The notes: generated by a model from the letters alone, not told the origin. A stretch of DNA of 64,000 nucleotides from an uncultured Jannaschia sp. (GCF_947503795.1 NZ_CANNEZ010000001.1:797001-861000); one strand, 5' to 3'; shown: positions 26,146 through 35,100, counted from the stretch's first letter. Translations and numbers: made by a program.

Positions 26146-27804
26146 ATGTCCGACGGAAACGCTCAGGTTCCTCCGCTTCGCTGGTACCGGCCCGACCCGT
26201 GGTCGGTGGGCGCGCTGGTCGTGGCCGCGCTTGTGATGGTTCCGATCCTCGCGGTCGTCTGGCTGGCCTTCAACCCGACGGACAACATCTGGCCCCACCT
26301 GATGTCGACCGTCCTGCCGCGCTATCTGGGCAATACGCTGGTGCTGATGACGGGCGTCGGCGTCCTCGCGGCGATGATCGGGACGGGGACCGCGTGGCTC
26401 GTCGCGATGCACGAGTTTCCCGGCCGCCGCTGGCTCTCTTGGGCGCTGCTGATGCCGCTCGCGATCCCGGCCTATGTCGGGGCCTACGCGCTGGTCGATT
26501 TCCTCGACTACGCAGGGCCCGTGCAGACCGCACTCCGGGGCGCGATGGGCTGGACCAGTGCCGCCGACTACGCCTTTCCCGATATCCGCTCGATGCCTGC
26601 CGCGATCCTCGTGATCGGCTTGTCGCTCTATCCCTATGTGTACCTCCTGGCCCGTGCGGCCTTCTCCGAGCAGTCGGGTGCGGGGTTCGAGGTCGCCCGC
26701 GCGCTGGGGGCGGGACCCTGGGCGCGGTTTCTGCGCGTCGGCCTGCCGCTGGCCCGGCCCGCCGTCGCCGCGGGCACCGCCGTCGCCATGATGGAGGCGG
26801 TCAACGATTTCGGCACGGTCGATTTCTTCGGGGTCCAGACGCTGACAACGGGGATCTTCTCGGTCTGGCTCTCGGGCGGGAACGCGGGCGGCGCGGCGCA
26901 AATCGCTTGCGTGATCCTCGTGCTGATCGCGGGGCTCGTCGCCATCGAGCGCGCCTCCCGCCGCCGCCGCCGCTTCTGGCAGGCCGCGCGCGCCCAACGC
27001 CCGGTCACGCGGACGACCATGACGCGCAAGGCAGGCTGGGTCGCGACGCTGGCCTGCCTTCTGCCTTTCGGCGCAGGCTTCGCGTTTCCCGCGGGCGTGA
27101 TGGCGTGGCACGCACTGACGCGGACCGAGAACTGGCTCGCCCCCGGTCTGGCCGAAGCCGTCGCGAACACCGTCCTCGTTGCGGGCTCGGCCGCCCTTCT
27201 GACCGTGGGGCTGGCGCTCTTCATGGTCTACGGCGTGCGGATGGCGGGGCGCACCGTGCCCCGTCTCCTGATGCCGATCACGGGGGTCGGGTACGCCGCC
27301 CCCGGCGCGGTGCTGGGCCTCGGGGTGCTGATCCCGCTCGCCGCGCTCGACAACCGTGTGGCCGACGCGATCCTCGCCGTGACCGGCCACGATCCGGGCC
27401 TGATCCTGACCGGCGGTATCGGCGCGCTGGTCTTCGCGTACACGGTCCGCTTCTTCGCGATCGGGCAGGGGGCGGCGGATGCCGCATTGGGCCGCATCCC
27501 GCCCTCGCTGCCGCTGGCGGCCCGGTCGCTCGGACGCGGGCCGGGCGGCACATTGCGCGCGATCCACCTGCCGCTGATGCGCGGCTCGGTGGCGATGGCG
27601 CTGCTCCTCGTCTTCGTCGATGCGGTCAAGGAACTGCCCGCCACGCTCCTCCTGCGACCCTTCGGCTTCGACACGCTGGCCACGCGGGTCCACGATCAGG
27701 CGTCGCTCGAGCGCCTCGAAGCCGCCGCCCCGGCGGCGCTTGTCATCACCCTCGTCGGCCTCGTCGCCGTCCTCTTGCTGGCCCGCGCCGACGCCGCTAG
27801 ATGA
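26146..27804 (+). CDS. Iron(III) ABC transporter permease, FbpB/AfuB-type fused permease
   Basis: 552 residues with about twelve membrane helices in two BPD_transp halves. Each half has an EAA-type loop: FEVARALGAGPWARFLRVGLPLARPAVAAG and LPLAARSLGRGPGGTLRAIHLPLMRGSVAMA. EAVNDFGTVDFFGV and VKELPATLLLRPF are typical of ferric-iron permeases. ATG 26146 is preferred, as upstream codons are hydrophilic and weak. No binding protein or ATPase gene is adjacent, so it is an orphan in this window. Confidence 0.9.
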   Translation: MSDGNAQVPPLRWYRPDPWSVGALVVAALVMVPILAVVWLAFNPTDNIWPHLMSTVLPRYLGNTLVLMTGVGVLAAMIGTGTAWLVAMHEFPGRRWLSWALLMPLAIPAYVGAYALVDFLDYAGPVQTALRGAMGWTSAADYAFPDIRSMPAAILVIGLSLYPYVYLLARAAFSEQSGAGFEVARALGAGPWARFLRVGLPLARPAVAAGTAVAMMEAVNDFGTVDFFGVQTLTTGIFSVWLSGGNAGGAAQIACVILVLIAGLVAIERASRRRRRFWQAARAQRPVTRTTMTRKAGWVATLACLLPFGAGFAFPAGVMAWHALTRTENWLAPGLAEAVANTVLVAGSAALLTVGLALFMVYGVRMAGRTVPRLLMPITGVGYAAPGAVLGLGVLIPLAALDNRVADAILAVTGHDPGLILTGGIGALVFAYTVRFFAIGQGAADAALGRIPPSLPLAARSLGRGPGGTLRAIHLPLMRGSVAMALLLVFVDAVKELPATLLLRPFGFDTLATRVHDQASLERLEAAAPAALVITLVGLVAVLLLARADAAR

Positions 27805-27812
27805 GCGTCAGT

Positions 27813-27888
27813 GCCCCTATAGCTCAGCTGGTAGAGCAACTGATTTGTAATCAGTAGGTCCGCGGTTCGAGTCCGTGTGGGGGCACCA
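27813..27888 (+). tRNA. tRNA-Thr (anticodon TGT)
   Basis: 76 nt including encoded CCA. The acceptor stem GCCCCTA pairs with TGGGGGC through one G-U pair. The anticodon loop TTTGTAA in a 5-bp stem gives TGT, and the T-loop GGTTCGAGTCC is normal. A foreign-looking gene begins 255 bp downstream; no second copy of the tRNA end was found. Confidence 0.97.
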
Positions 27889-28143
27889 TCTTTCTAGCAA
27901 AATCAGCATCTTAAGTGTTGTAGTGCTGTCTTGGTTGTTCCGAAACGGGTGCGTGAAAGCACTGCGGAAGCAGTTGTTCACGTGTCGTTTTTGCCACATC
28001 GGAAGGATGGCTCTGACACAGGCCCCTAAAGCCTGTTTCCACAGGAGAGGGCCGGTCGCGGTTACGGCGGTGAGCGGTCATTGGATCGAGCCGCCGGGAC
28101 TGGTGGGGATGCTGGTGGGCAGTCATTGGAACGGAGTGCGACA

Positions 28144-28857
28144 ATGAAGGTGGACCGAGAGATCGAGGGGATGCCGAAGATGGACCAGGCTGTGGACGTG
28201 GAACAAGGCGTGTGGGTCACCGACTTCATGCAGACGTCGAGTTACATGGAGGGCTTCACCTGCGAAGGCGCTGCGGATGGGATCTCCGCGCCAGTCGGGC
28301 TTTCGGATGCAGGCGAAGAGATCCCGGCCGAACGATTCCCACCGGCCATGTGGATCGGCGGCTCCTTCAAAGAGCCGAAGAAGCTCAAGCACATCTTCTC
28401 CGCCGGTGGCCTCTTCGCGGTCTCAGGCGCCTTCGCCGAGATCCTGCGGCGTCACGACTTGGGCCAGAACGCGCTGTACCCGGTGACGTTCCTGAGTAAG
28501 GACCGCACGACGGCCTATGAGGGTGAGTATTTTTTCCTGAACATCTGCGAACAGAAGAGCGGGTTCGATCCCGAGAGGTCTTCGAACTTCCGAGACTATC
28601 GAGAGCGTCCTTCGCCGCGTCTTGGTGGAACGCCCCTGATCCTGGATCACGGGGACATCGCGGTCTCCGCCTCCGTCCTCGACGGTCCCGATCTCTGGAT
28701 GGATCCCACTTTGGCGACATCTCACTTCTACAAGGGCGAGCTCGCGCGCGAGCTGCTTGCCAAGAAGATGTTTCACTCGAGCGGGACCGAGAGCCTCTCC
28801 ATCGCCCGCTGCCGGGTGATCGACGCGGACGGTACAGTCATTGGGGGAGATGCATAA
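28144..28857 (+). CDS. Immunity-protein-like (Imm11/DUF1629 type) hypothetical protein
   Basis: 237 residues, G+C around 58% by eye. The layout agrees with the Imm11/DUF1629 immunity superfamily: ...FSAGGLFAVSGAFAEILRRHDLGQNALYPVTF, then EYFFLNIC, then a C-terminal LDGPDLWMDPTLATSHFYKGELARELLAKKMFH and a Cys-containing last strand. Such proteins protect against polymorphic toxins. No toxin is seen. Its stop overlaps the start of a truncated frame. Located next to tRNA-Thr; sign of transfer. The 255 bp between tRNA and ATG hold no gene I can support. Confidence 0.6.
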   Translation: MKVDREIEGMPKMDQAVDVEQGVWVTDFMQTSSYMEGFTCEGAADGISAPVGLSDAGEEIPAERFPPAMWIGGSFKEPKKLKHIFSAGGLFAVSGAFAEILRRHDLGQNALYPVTFLSKDRTTAYEGEYFFLNICEQKSGFDPERSSNFRDYRERPSPRLGGTPLILDHGDIAVSASVLDGPDLWMDPTLATSHFYKGELARELLAKKMFHSSGTESLSIARCRVIDADGTVIGGDA

Positions 28858-28931
28858 TGGCTATTAGCCTCCGCTCTCCGTTCAGCTTCGACATTCACCA
28901 CATTTCCCCACGCGAACCAGAAGCAACCGGC
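28857..28931 (+). pseudogene. Remnant 5' end of a gene coupled to the immunity-like gene
   Basis: ATG at 28857 overlaps the upstream stop (TAATG), and about 25 codons read MAISLRSPFSF... before the frame enters the end of the opposite-strand SDR gene at 28932. The frame technically stays open, but antisense to SDR coding sequence. The likely event is loss of the rest of a partner gene at this junction. The fragment is too short to identify. Confidence 0.4.
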
Positions 28932-29669
28932 TTAATACGTGGCCCGTCCCCCGCTGAGGTCGAACACGGCCGCTGTCGTGAAGGCGTTCTGGGGCGAGAC
29001 GCACCACGCGATCATGTCGGCGGCCTCGGTGACCTCGAGGAAGCGCTGGCGCGGGATCTTCGAGAGCATGTAGTCGATATGCTCCTGGCTCATCTGGTCG
29101 AAAATCGGCGTGCGTGCGGCGGCGGGGGTGACGCAGTTCACCGCGATGTCGTGGCCCGCCAGTTCCTTGCCCAGCGACTTGGTGAATCCGATCACCCCCG
29201 CCTTCGACGCCGAGTAGGCGCAGGCGTTGGGGTTGCCCTCCTTGCCGGCGATGGACGCGATGTTGAGGATGCGACCATAGCCTGCCTCGGTCATCGCGGG
29301 CACGACCGCGCGGTTCACGAGGAAGGTGCCGGTCAGGTTGATCGCCACGATCCGCGACCAATCGGCGGGGTCGTATTCGGTGACCGGCCGGTTTGGTCCG
29401 GCGATCCCCGCCGAGTTCACGAGGATCTGCGGCGCTCCGAGGGCCGCGACCGTCTCGGCATAGGCGGCATCGACCGAAGCGGGGTCCGACACGTCGCAGG
29501 TGACGGCGACGGCACCGGTCTCGGCGGCCATTGCGGCATTGGCGTCGCCGTTGGCATCCCAGCTGGCGACGCGCACGCCTTCGGACTGAAGCCGGCGCAG
29601 CACCGCCAGCCCGATTCCCTGCGCCCCGCCGGTCACCACCGCGACCTGTCCGTCCATTCCCAGCGCCAT
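28932..29669 (-). CDS. Short-chain dehydrogenase/reductase (FabG-like)
   Basis: 245 residues. TGGAQGIG at ~13-20, NSAG in place of NNAG, Ser in ILNIASIAGKEG, and YSASK (Tyr/Lys). SIAGKEGNPNACAYSASKAGVIGFTKSLGKELAGHDIAVNCVTPAA is typical of sugar-acid or 3-oxoacyl SDRs. Cofactor preference is probably NAD, given WDAN after the second strand. Substrate not determinable. Its stop TAA abuts the foreign segment. Confidence 0.85.
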   Translation of the reverse strand: MALGMDGQVAVVTGGAQGIGLAVLRRLQSEGVRVASWDANGDANAAMAAETGAVAVTCDVSDPASVDAAYAETVAALGAPQILVNSAGIAGPNRPVTEYDPADWSRIVAINLTGTFLVNRAVVPAMTEAGYGRILNIASIAGKEGNPNACAYSASKAGVIGFTKSLGKELAGHDIAVNCVTPAAARTPIFDQMSQEHIDYMLSKIPRQRFLEVTEAADMIAWCVSPQNAFTTAAVFDLSGGRATY

Positions 29670-29754
29670 ATCCTGTCCCCTCGATTGATCGCCGCGACCC
29701 TAGCGGCGCGGTGCGGGCACGGGAACCCGGCGCGGGGCGCGCGCGTAGGTGGGT

Positions 29755-30234
29755 ATGGAACATCTGGACCGCACGCCCGACACGCCGCCCCGCGCCCCCG
29801 CCCGCATCCCCGGACGGGCCCCCGCGCGGAGCCGACCCGAAACACTGCATCGGGACGCCGAGACCGACCCGGATCACGCCGCCCGGCTGGATCGGCTCGA
29901 TCGTCTGGCCTGGAACCTCGACAGCCGCTACCGCCTGCCGGGGACGCAGATCCGCTTCGGCTGGGATGTGCTTCTGGGCCTCGTGCCCGGTCTCGGCGAT
30001 GTCGCGGCACTGGCGCCCGCGAGCTACATCTGGCTCGAGGCGCACCGGATGGGCGCGCCGACCCACGTGAAGGCGCGGATGGCGTTGAATACCGGGATCG
30101 ACTGGGTCGTGGGCACCATCCCGCTGGTGGGCGACATCTTCGATGTCGGGTTGAAGGCGAACCGCCGGAACGTCGCGTTGTTGCGGTCGCATTTCGGCCT
30201 GCCCGCCGCTGATGACGACCCGACCGGGGCCTGA
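29755..30234 (+). CDS. DUF4112 family membrane protein
   Basis: 159 residues. An Arg/Pro-rich disordered N-terminus of ~40 residues precedes the DUF4112 core LDSRYRLPGTQIRFGWDVLLGLVPGLGDVAALAPASYIWLEAHRMGAP and GIDWVVGTIPLVGDIFDVGLKANRRN, with membrane-inserted Gly-rich hairpins. The start could be GTG 29749. Unknown function. A short gap leads into the EEP phosphatase gene. Confidence 0.85.
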   Translation: MEHLDRTPDTPPRAPARIPGRAPARSRPETLHRDAETDPDHAARLDRLDRLAWNLDSRYRLPGTQIRFGWDVLLGLVPGLGDVAALAPASYIWLEAHRMGAPTHVKARMALNTGIDWVVGTIPLVGDIFDVGLKANRRNVALLRSHFGLPAADDDPTGA

Positions 30235-30249
30235 GCGGGGCCGCTCGGA

Positions 30250-31197
30250 ATGCTGCGTGCCTTTCTCGGACTGCTGGCGCTGGCGCTGGTGGTCGTCACC
30301 CTTCTGCCGCTGCGCGATTCCGGTGCGTGGTGGATCCGCGGGTGGGAATTCCCGCGCCTCCACATCTTCGCACTGGCTGTCGCCGTCGGCGTTGTCGCCG
30401 CCCTCACGCTGACCGGGACGTGGCGCGGCACGGTCGTCCTCGCCATGATCGCCGTCATCGGCTGGCAGGGGTCTTGGCTCTGGCGTTACGTGCCGGGAAT
30501 GCCGGTCGCCGTGCCGCTGGTCGCGGGCGAGGGCGGCGTGAAGATCATGGCGCTCAACCTTCTGCAGGAGAACGAGGATCACGACGCGGTCCGCACACTG
30601 ATCCGCGACGAAGACCCCGACGTGCTGCTTCTGATGGAGGTTGATCAGGTCTGGGCCGACGCGCTGTCGGAGGAGTTGGCGCGCTACGAGACCCGCCGCG
30701 AGGAGATCCGCGACGACCATTACGGCATGATCTTCGCCACGCGCATCCCGGTCGAAAGCGCGGAGTTGCACCAGCTCGAGGGCACGGATGTCCCCATCGC
30801 CACCGCCATCCTCAGCACGCCCGATGGCCCGATGCTCGTCACGGGTCTTCATCCCCGGCCACCGGTGCCCGGCAATTCGACCGACGACCGCGACCGCCAG
30901 CTGGCGGCGATGGCGACATTGATGCGCCGGGTCGACATGCCCGCCGTGGCCGTCGGCGACTTCAACGACGTGCCGTTCTCGCGGCGCGGCAGCCGGCTGC
31001 GCGAGGCGGGCGGCCTCAGGGACACACGCGAAGGGCGGGGGCTGATGACGACCTTCGACGTGACGCATCCGATCCTGCGCTTTCCGATCGATCAGGCGCT
31101 GGTGACCGAGGACGTCATCCTCCACGACAAGCGCCTCGGCCCCGAGGTCGGTTCGGACCATCTGCCGCTCCTGCTCCGGGTCCGCGCGGGGTCCTGA
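30250..31197 (+). CDS. Membrane-anchored endonuclease/exonuclease/phosphatase family protein
   Basis: 315 residues. Three hydrophobic helices occupy roughly residues 1-90, then an EEP catalytic domain. It shows NLLQEN (Asn), LLLMEVD (metal-binding Glu), TGLHPRPP (His), VGDFNDVPFS (Asp-x-Asn) and the final GSDHLPLLL (Asp-His). All catalytic positions are retained. The active site would face the periplasm. The substrate may be a phosphodiester or phospholipid; not determinable. Confidence 0.85.
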   Translation: MLRAFLGLLALALVVVTLLPLRDSGAWWIRGWEFPRLHIFALAVAVGVVAALTLTGTWRGTVVLAMIAVIGWQGSWLWRYVPGMPVAVPLVAGEGGVKIMALNLLQENEDHDAVRTLIRDEDPDVLLLMEVDQVWADALSEELARYETRREEIRDDHYGMIFATRIPVESAELHQLEGTDVPIATAILSTPDGPMLVTGLHPRPPVPGNSTDDRDRQLAAMATLMRRVDMPAVAVGDFNDVPFSRRGSRLREAGGLRDTREGRGLMTTFDVTHPILRFPIDQALVTEDVILHDKRLGPEVGSDHLPLLLRVRAGS

Positions 31198-31273
31198 GTT
31201 TCGCGGGCCGGGACGGGAACCGGCGGTCATCCGCCTGCGTTGATCCGTCGCACAATCACGTCTGGAGAACGCC

Positions 31274-32293
31274 ATGGGCAGGTCTGAACGGCTGGAGGAC
31301 ATCTCCGAAGCCGGGCGCCACGCCACCGCGGCCGAAATCGCTGAGGCCCAACCGGGTCGCGGACGCGACGCAACGCGTCCGACCGAGATCCCGAAGGCCG
31401 GATGGCTGGATATCGCGGTCCGCGTGAAGGACGAGATTTCGGCGGACCACGTGCTGCTCGTCGCCGCAGGCGTCGCGTTCTATGGCCTGCTGGCGGTCTT
31501 CCCCGCCATCACCGCGCTGATGTCCATCACCGGGTTGATCTACGAGCCGACCGAGCTGGTGGCCGCACTCGAGGGCATCACGGCCGTCGTGCCGCCCGAT
31601 GTCAGCCAGATCATGCTGGACCAGGCGGAAGCCGTGGCCGGATCGCAGGAGGGTGGGCTGACGCTCGGGCTGATCGTCGGACTGGGCCTCGCGCTCTGGT
31701 CGGCCTCGGCGGGCGTCGGCAGTCTGATCGAAGGCATCAACCTCGCCTATGACGAGAAGGAGACGCGCGGTTTCGTGCGCGTCAAGCTGATGACCATCGG
31801 ACTGACGCTGGCGATGATCCTGGGCGTGCTCGTCGCGGCGCTGCTCATCATCGCGGTTCCCGTGGCGTTGGAGTTCCTGGCCTGGAGCCCCACGATGGAG
31901 ACGCTTCTGCAATGGCTGTCCTACGTGCCGTTGGCGATCATCGTCACCGTGGGCCTTGGCATCCTCTACCGCTACGGCCCCGACCGCGACGACGCCAAGC
32001 TGCGCTGGATCGCGCCGGGGACGATCATCGCGGCGCTCGTCTGGCTTGTGGCGTCGGTGGCCTTCTCGATCTACGTGCAGAATTTCGGCTCCTACAACGA
32101 GACGTTCGGGTCGATCGCGGGCGTCGTGGTCCTTCTGATGTGGATGTGGCTCTCGGCGGCGGTCATCCTGATCGGGGCGGAGCTCAATTCCGAAATCGAG
32201 GCCCAGACCGCGCGCGACACCACCACCGGACATCGGGAACCCTTGGGCCACAGGGGGGCCGTGAAGGCGGATACCATTGGCGCCGCGCGATGA
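31274..32293 (+). CDS. YihY/BrkB family membrane protein
   Basis: 339 residues, six membrane helices. The family signature AAGVAFYGLLAVFPAITALMSI lies near 67-88, and WSASAGVGSLIEGINLAYDEKETRGFVRVK and LLMWMWLSAAVILIGAELNSE follow. The N-terminal 45 residues are hydrophilic and family-variable. Once called ribonuclease BN in error; the actual function is unresolved. Its 3' end lies 10 bp from the next gene's GTG. Confidence 0.9.
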   Translation: MGRSERLEDISEAGRHATAAEIAEAQPGRGRDATRPTEIPKAGWLDIAVRVKDEISADHVLLVAAGVAFYGLLAVFPAITALMSITGLIYEPTELVAALEGITAVVPPDVSQIMLDQAEAVAGSQEGGLTLGLIVGLGLALWSASAGVGSLIEGINLAYDEKETRGFVRVKLMTIGLTLAMILGVLVAALLIIAVPVALEFLAWSPTMETLLQWLSYVPLAIIVTVGLGILYRYGPDRDDAKLRWIAPGTIIAALVWLVASVAFSIYVQNFGSYNETFGSIAGVVVLLMWMWLSAAVILIGAELNSEIEAQTARDTTTGHREPLGHRGAVKADTIGAAR

Positions 32294-32303
32294 GCCGGGT
32301 GGC

Positions 32304-33461
32304 GTGAGCGCCACTCCCGAGCGGGTCGACACGATCCGCGGCGATGCCGGCTCGACCGAGTTGGCCGCGGCGCCCGCGCGCCCCAAGCGCCATCCGCTCG
32401 CCGTACCGGTCACCGGCATCTTCATCCTCCTGCTGATCCAGGCCCTCTTCTTCGCGGCGGAATTCCTGATCCCGGTCACGAGCGCCGTGTTGGGCTATTT
32501 CATCCTGAATGCGCCGCGGCGCGGACTTGGCCGGATCGGTGTGCCCGCCCCCGTTGCCGCCGCGCTCTTCACCGTGACGATCGGTCTGGCCCTCGTCTTC
32601 GGTGGCATGATGGCGGCCGACCCCATCCAGAACTTCGTTACCGATATCCCGAACCTGCTGAGCCAGGTGATGGGGCAGCTTACCGGACCCGGTGGCCCGT
32701 TCGAGGCCTTCACCGTCGCCGCCGACGCCACGGGCGAAGTTCTCGCCGAAGCGGGTGCCGAGCGGCCCATGCAGGTCGAGGTCGTCTCGGATTCCGGGCT
32801 CGCCAGCACCGTCTTTGCCATCGCGCCCGCGCTCCTCAGCCAGGTCGTCTTCGCGATGTGCCTGCTGTTCTTCCTGACCGCCTCGGGCGATCTCTTCATC
32901 CAGAAGGCCGTACAGGTCGTCGACCGGTTCGAGGACAAGCGCACGACCGTCCAGACCATCCGCACCATCGAGGCGCGGCTTGGCAACTATCTCGGCGCGA
33001 TCACCTTGATCAATATCGGCCTCGGCGTGGTGATCGGGGCCGCGATGTGGTGGTGGGATCTGCCGTCGCCCTGGCTGATCGGGCTGATGGCGACGGTCCT
33101 CAATTTCATCCCTTTCGTCGGCGCGGTGATCGGTGCGGGCATCGCGGGGATCATCGCCTTCGTGTCCTTCTCGGATCCCTGGGCCGGGCTGGGCGTCTTC
33201 GCGACCTATTACGCGCTGACCTCGATCGAGGGGCAGTTCGTGACGCCCGCCCTGATCGGCACGCGGCTGCGCCTGAACGTGACGATGGTGTTCCTGTCCG
33301 TCGCGTTCTTCGCCTGGACCTGGTCGGTCATGGGCATGGTCGTTGCCGTTCCGATGCTGATCGTGGTCAAGGTCATCTGCGACGCCATCCCGAAATTCCG
33401 GAAGGTCGGCCTGTTCCTCGGCGATGCGGAAGGCTTCGTGCCGAGCGAGAAGCGCGCCTGA
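32304..33461 (+). CDS. AI-2E family transporter
   Basis: 385 residues from GTG 32304 (an in-frame TTG at 32277 is possible). Eight hydrophobic segments carry the family blocks PVTSAVLGYFILNAPRRGL, RTIEARLGNYLGAITLINIGLGVVIGAAMWW, NFIPFVGAVIG and EGQFVTPALIGTRLRLN. Members are exporters or Na+/H+ antiporters, so autoinducer-2 transport should not be assumed. Probably cotranscribed with the YihY gene. Confidence 0.88.
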   Translation: MSATPERVDTIRGDAGSTELAAAPARPKRHPLAVPVTGIFILLLIQALFFAAEFLIPVTSAVLGYFILNAPRRGLGRIGVPAPVAAALFTVTIGLALVFGGMMAADPIQNFVTDIPNLLSQVMGQLTGPGGPFEAFTVAADATGEVLAEAGAERPMQVEVVSDSGLASTVFAIAPALLSQVVFAMCLLFFLTASGDLFIQKAVQVVDRFEDKRTTVQTIRTIEARLGNYLGAITLINIGLGVVIGAAMWWWDLPSPWLIGLMATVLNFIPFVGAVIGAGIAGIIAFVSFSDPWAGLGVFATYYALTSIEGQFVTPALIGTRLRLNVTMVFLSVAFFAWTWSVMGMVVAVPMLIVVKVICDAIPKFRKVGLFLGDAEGFVPSEKRA

Positions 33462-33482
33462 GCCTCACCGGCGCGAGACGTC

Positions 33483-33510
33483 TTGCGGTTACGCGCGAGG
33501 CGTCTAGGCT
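33483..33510 (+). promoter_or_regulatory. Putative promoter of tctCBA
   Basis: TTGCGG at 33483-33488 and TAGGCT at 33505-33510 with a 16-nt spacer, 50 bp before the tctC start. It matches the TTGC...TAGGnT pattern seen elsewhere. Confidence 0.4.
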
Positions 33511-33560
33511 CCCCATGTCGCCCACCCCGGGAGAGGGTCGGCGCCCAAGGGAGGAAGACC

Positions 33561-34520
33561 ATGACCTACACGTTTCGCGCAGCCCTGACCGGGATCGCCC
33601 TCGTCATCGGCGGGGCCGCCACCGCGGCCGAGTGCATCGCGCCCGCCAACCCCGGCGGTGGCTGGGACTTCACCTGCCGCCAGATCGGCAAGATCATGAC
33701 CGATATCGGTGTCGTCGACGGCCCCGTGCAGGTCACCAACATGGCCGGTGGCGGTGGCGGCCTGGCCTATCAGACCGTGGCCAACGAGCGCACCGATGAC
33801 GCCGAGCTGATCGTTGCCGCGAGCCAGGCGACCGCGACCCGTCTGGCGCAGGACGCCTATGGTGGCGCCACCGCCGACCAGGTGCGTTTCCTCGGCGCGA
33901 TCGGGGCCGATCCGGGCGTCATCGTCGTCGCTGCCGACAGCCCCTTCCAGACCCTGGGTGACATGCTCGACGCCATCGCCGCCGATCCCGGCAGCGTGGC
34001 CTTCGCGGGCGGCTCGGCGGCGGGCGGCTTCGACCACCTGAAGGTGCTGCAGCTGGCCAAGGCGCATGGCGTCGAGGATGTGCGCCAGATCAAGTATATC
34101 GGCGTCGATGGCGGCGCGGATGCGATCACCCAGACGGTGGGCGGCTTCACCCAAGGCATGACCGGCGACATGTCCGAGGTCGTGGGCTTCATCGAATCTG
34201 GTGACGTGCGCGTCCTCGCCGTCCTCTCGGACGAGCGGGTGCCCGGCTTCGACGACATCCCCACCGCCGTCGAGCAGGGCGTGGACGTCGTCGCGGTCAA
34301 CTGGCGCGGGCTCTACGTTCCGAAGGACATCTCGGACGAGGCCTTCAACGACTGGGTCGCCAAGCTCCAGGCCGTCGGCGAGAGCGAGGAATGGGCCGAG
34401 GCCATGGCCGCCAACGGTCTGGCGCCCTTCAACGTGACCGGCAGCGATTTCGAGGCGTTCATAGCCCAGAACATCGAGGACGTCCGCACGCTGAGCCAGG
34501 AAATCGGCGTCATCCAGTAA
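33561..34520 (+). CDS. tctC: Tripartite tricarboxylate transporter substrate-binding protein
   Basis: 319 residues. A signal peptide covers ~1-22 (GIALVIGGAATAAE). The TctC/Bug fold shows ECIAPANPGGGWDFTCRQIGKI, VTNMAGGGGGLAYQTV, FLGAIGADPGVIVVAADSPF and FAGGSAAGGFDHLKV. It is periplasmic and binds citrate or related carboxylates before handing over to TctAB. GGAGGAAG precedes the ATG. Two hairpins separate it from tctB, suggesting higher expression of this soluble component. Confidence 0.92.
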   Translation: MTYTFRAALTGIALVIGGAATAAECIAPANPGGGWDFTCRQIGKIMTDIGVVDGPVQVTNMAGGGGGLAYQTVANERTDDAELIVAASQATATRLAQDAYGGATADQVRFLGAIGADPGVIVVAADSPFQTLGDMLDAIAADPGSVAFAGGSAAGGFDHLKVLQLAKAHGVEDVRQIKYIGVDGGADAITQTVGGFTQGMTGDMSEVVGFIESGDVRVLAVLSDERVPGFDDIPTAVEQGVDVVAVNWRGLYVPKDISDEAFNDWVAKLQAVGESEEWAEAMAANGLAPFNVTGSDFEAFIAQNIEDVRTLSQEIGVIQ

Positions 34521-34541
34521 GGGCCGTTCGCGGCGACAACC

Positions 34542-34591
34542 GAACGGGCGCACCGCCCGTTCCTCCGCCCATCCCGTCCCGACGGGATGGG
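34542..34591 (+). promoter_or_regulatory. Two intercistronic hairpins between tctC and tctB
   Basis: Stem one pairs 34542-34549 with 34555-34562 (8 bp). Stem two pairs 34568-34578 with 34581-34591 (11 bp, very short loop). No U-tract follows, so 3'-end protection of a processed tctC message is more likely than termination. Confidence 0.5.
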
Positions 34592-34658
34592 CCTCCGCGA
34601 CCGGTGCGGGGCCCGCCCGGGCCCGCTGGCGCACAGACGATATCGGGGGATAGTCACC

Positions 34659-35099
34659 ATGCTCGCAAGCGACCGTATCTTCGGCGCGATCGTGATCGTC
34701 GGCGCGCTGGCCTACGTGGCCAGTGCAGCCCAGATCGCGGCACCCTTTTTCTCCGATCCGCTCGGGTCGCGCGCCTTCCCGATGGCGGTCGGCATCGTCG
34801 CGGCGATCTGCGGCGTGGTCATGGTGCTCAAGCCCGACGACGAACCGGAATGGCCGCCGCTGCGTTCCGTCGGCGCCCTCGCCATCGCAACGGTCATGCT
34901 GGTCGGATACGCCTATGCGCTCAAGCCGCTGGGCTTCCTTCTGCCCACCGCGATCGTCGCCGGCGTGCTCTCGTTCCAGATCGCGCCGCGCTGGAAGGCG
35001 GCGATCGTCACCGGGCTCGCACTCAGCATCGGGCTCTTCGTCCTCTTCCGCTTCGTCCTCGGCCTAAGCCTCTTCGGTCTGCCGCGGGGACTCTTCTGA
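34659..35099 (+). CDS. tctB: Tripartite tricarboxylate transporter small membrane subunit
   Basis: 146 residues with four membrane helices and a polar loop KPDDEPEWPPLRSVG between the second and third. GSRAFPMAVGIVAAICG is the TctB signature. ATG 34659 follows a long upstream gap. It forms the membrane complex with TctA; the two genes are separated by one base. Confidence 0.9.
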   Translation: MLASDRIFGAIVIVGALAYVASAAQIAAPFFSDPLGSRAFPMAVGIVAAICGVVMVLKPDDEPEWPPLRSVGALAIATVMLVGYAYALKPLGFLLPTAIVAGVLSFQIAPRWKAAIVTGLALSIGLFVLFRFVLGLSLFGLPRGLF

Positions 35100-35100
35100 C

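Noticed and set aside
28077-28133. GTCATTGGA(T/A)CG repeat upstream of the immunity-like gene
   Set aside because: Two imperfect 12-bp copies 45 bp apart without symmetry or promoter relation; too weak to call a regulatory site.
27813-28931. Integrated element with attL/attR at tRNA-Thr
   Set aside because: No second copy of the tRNA 3' end and no integrase found in the following 1.2 kb; only a decayed remnant is supported.
28857-30212. Full 451-codon plus-strand gene starting at 28857
   Set aside because: Beyond 28931 the frame is antisense to a well-supported SDR gene and shows shadow composition.
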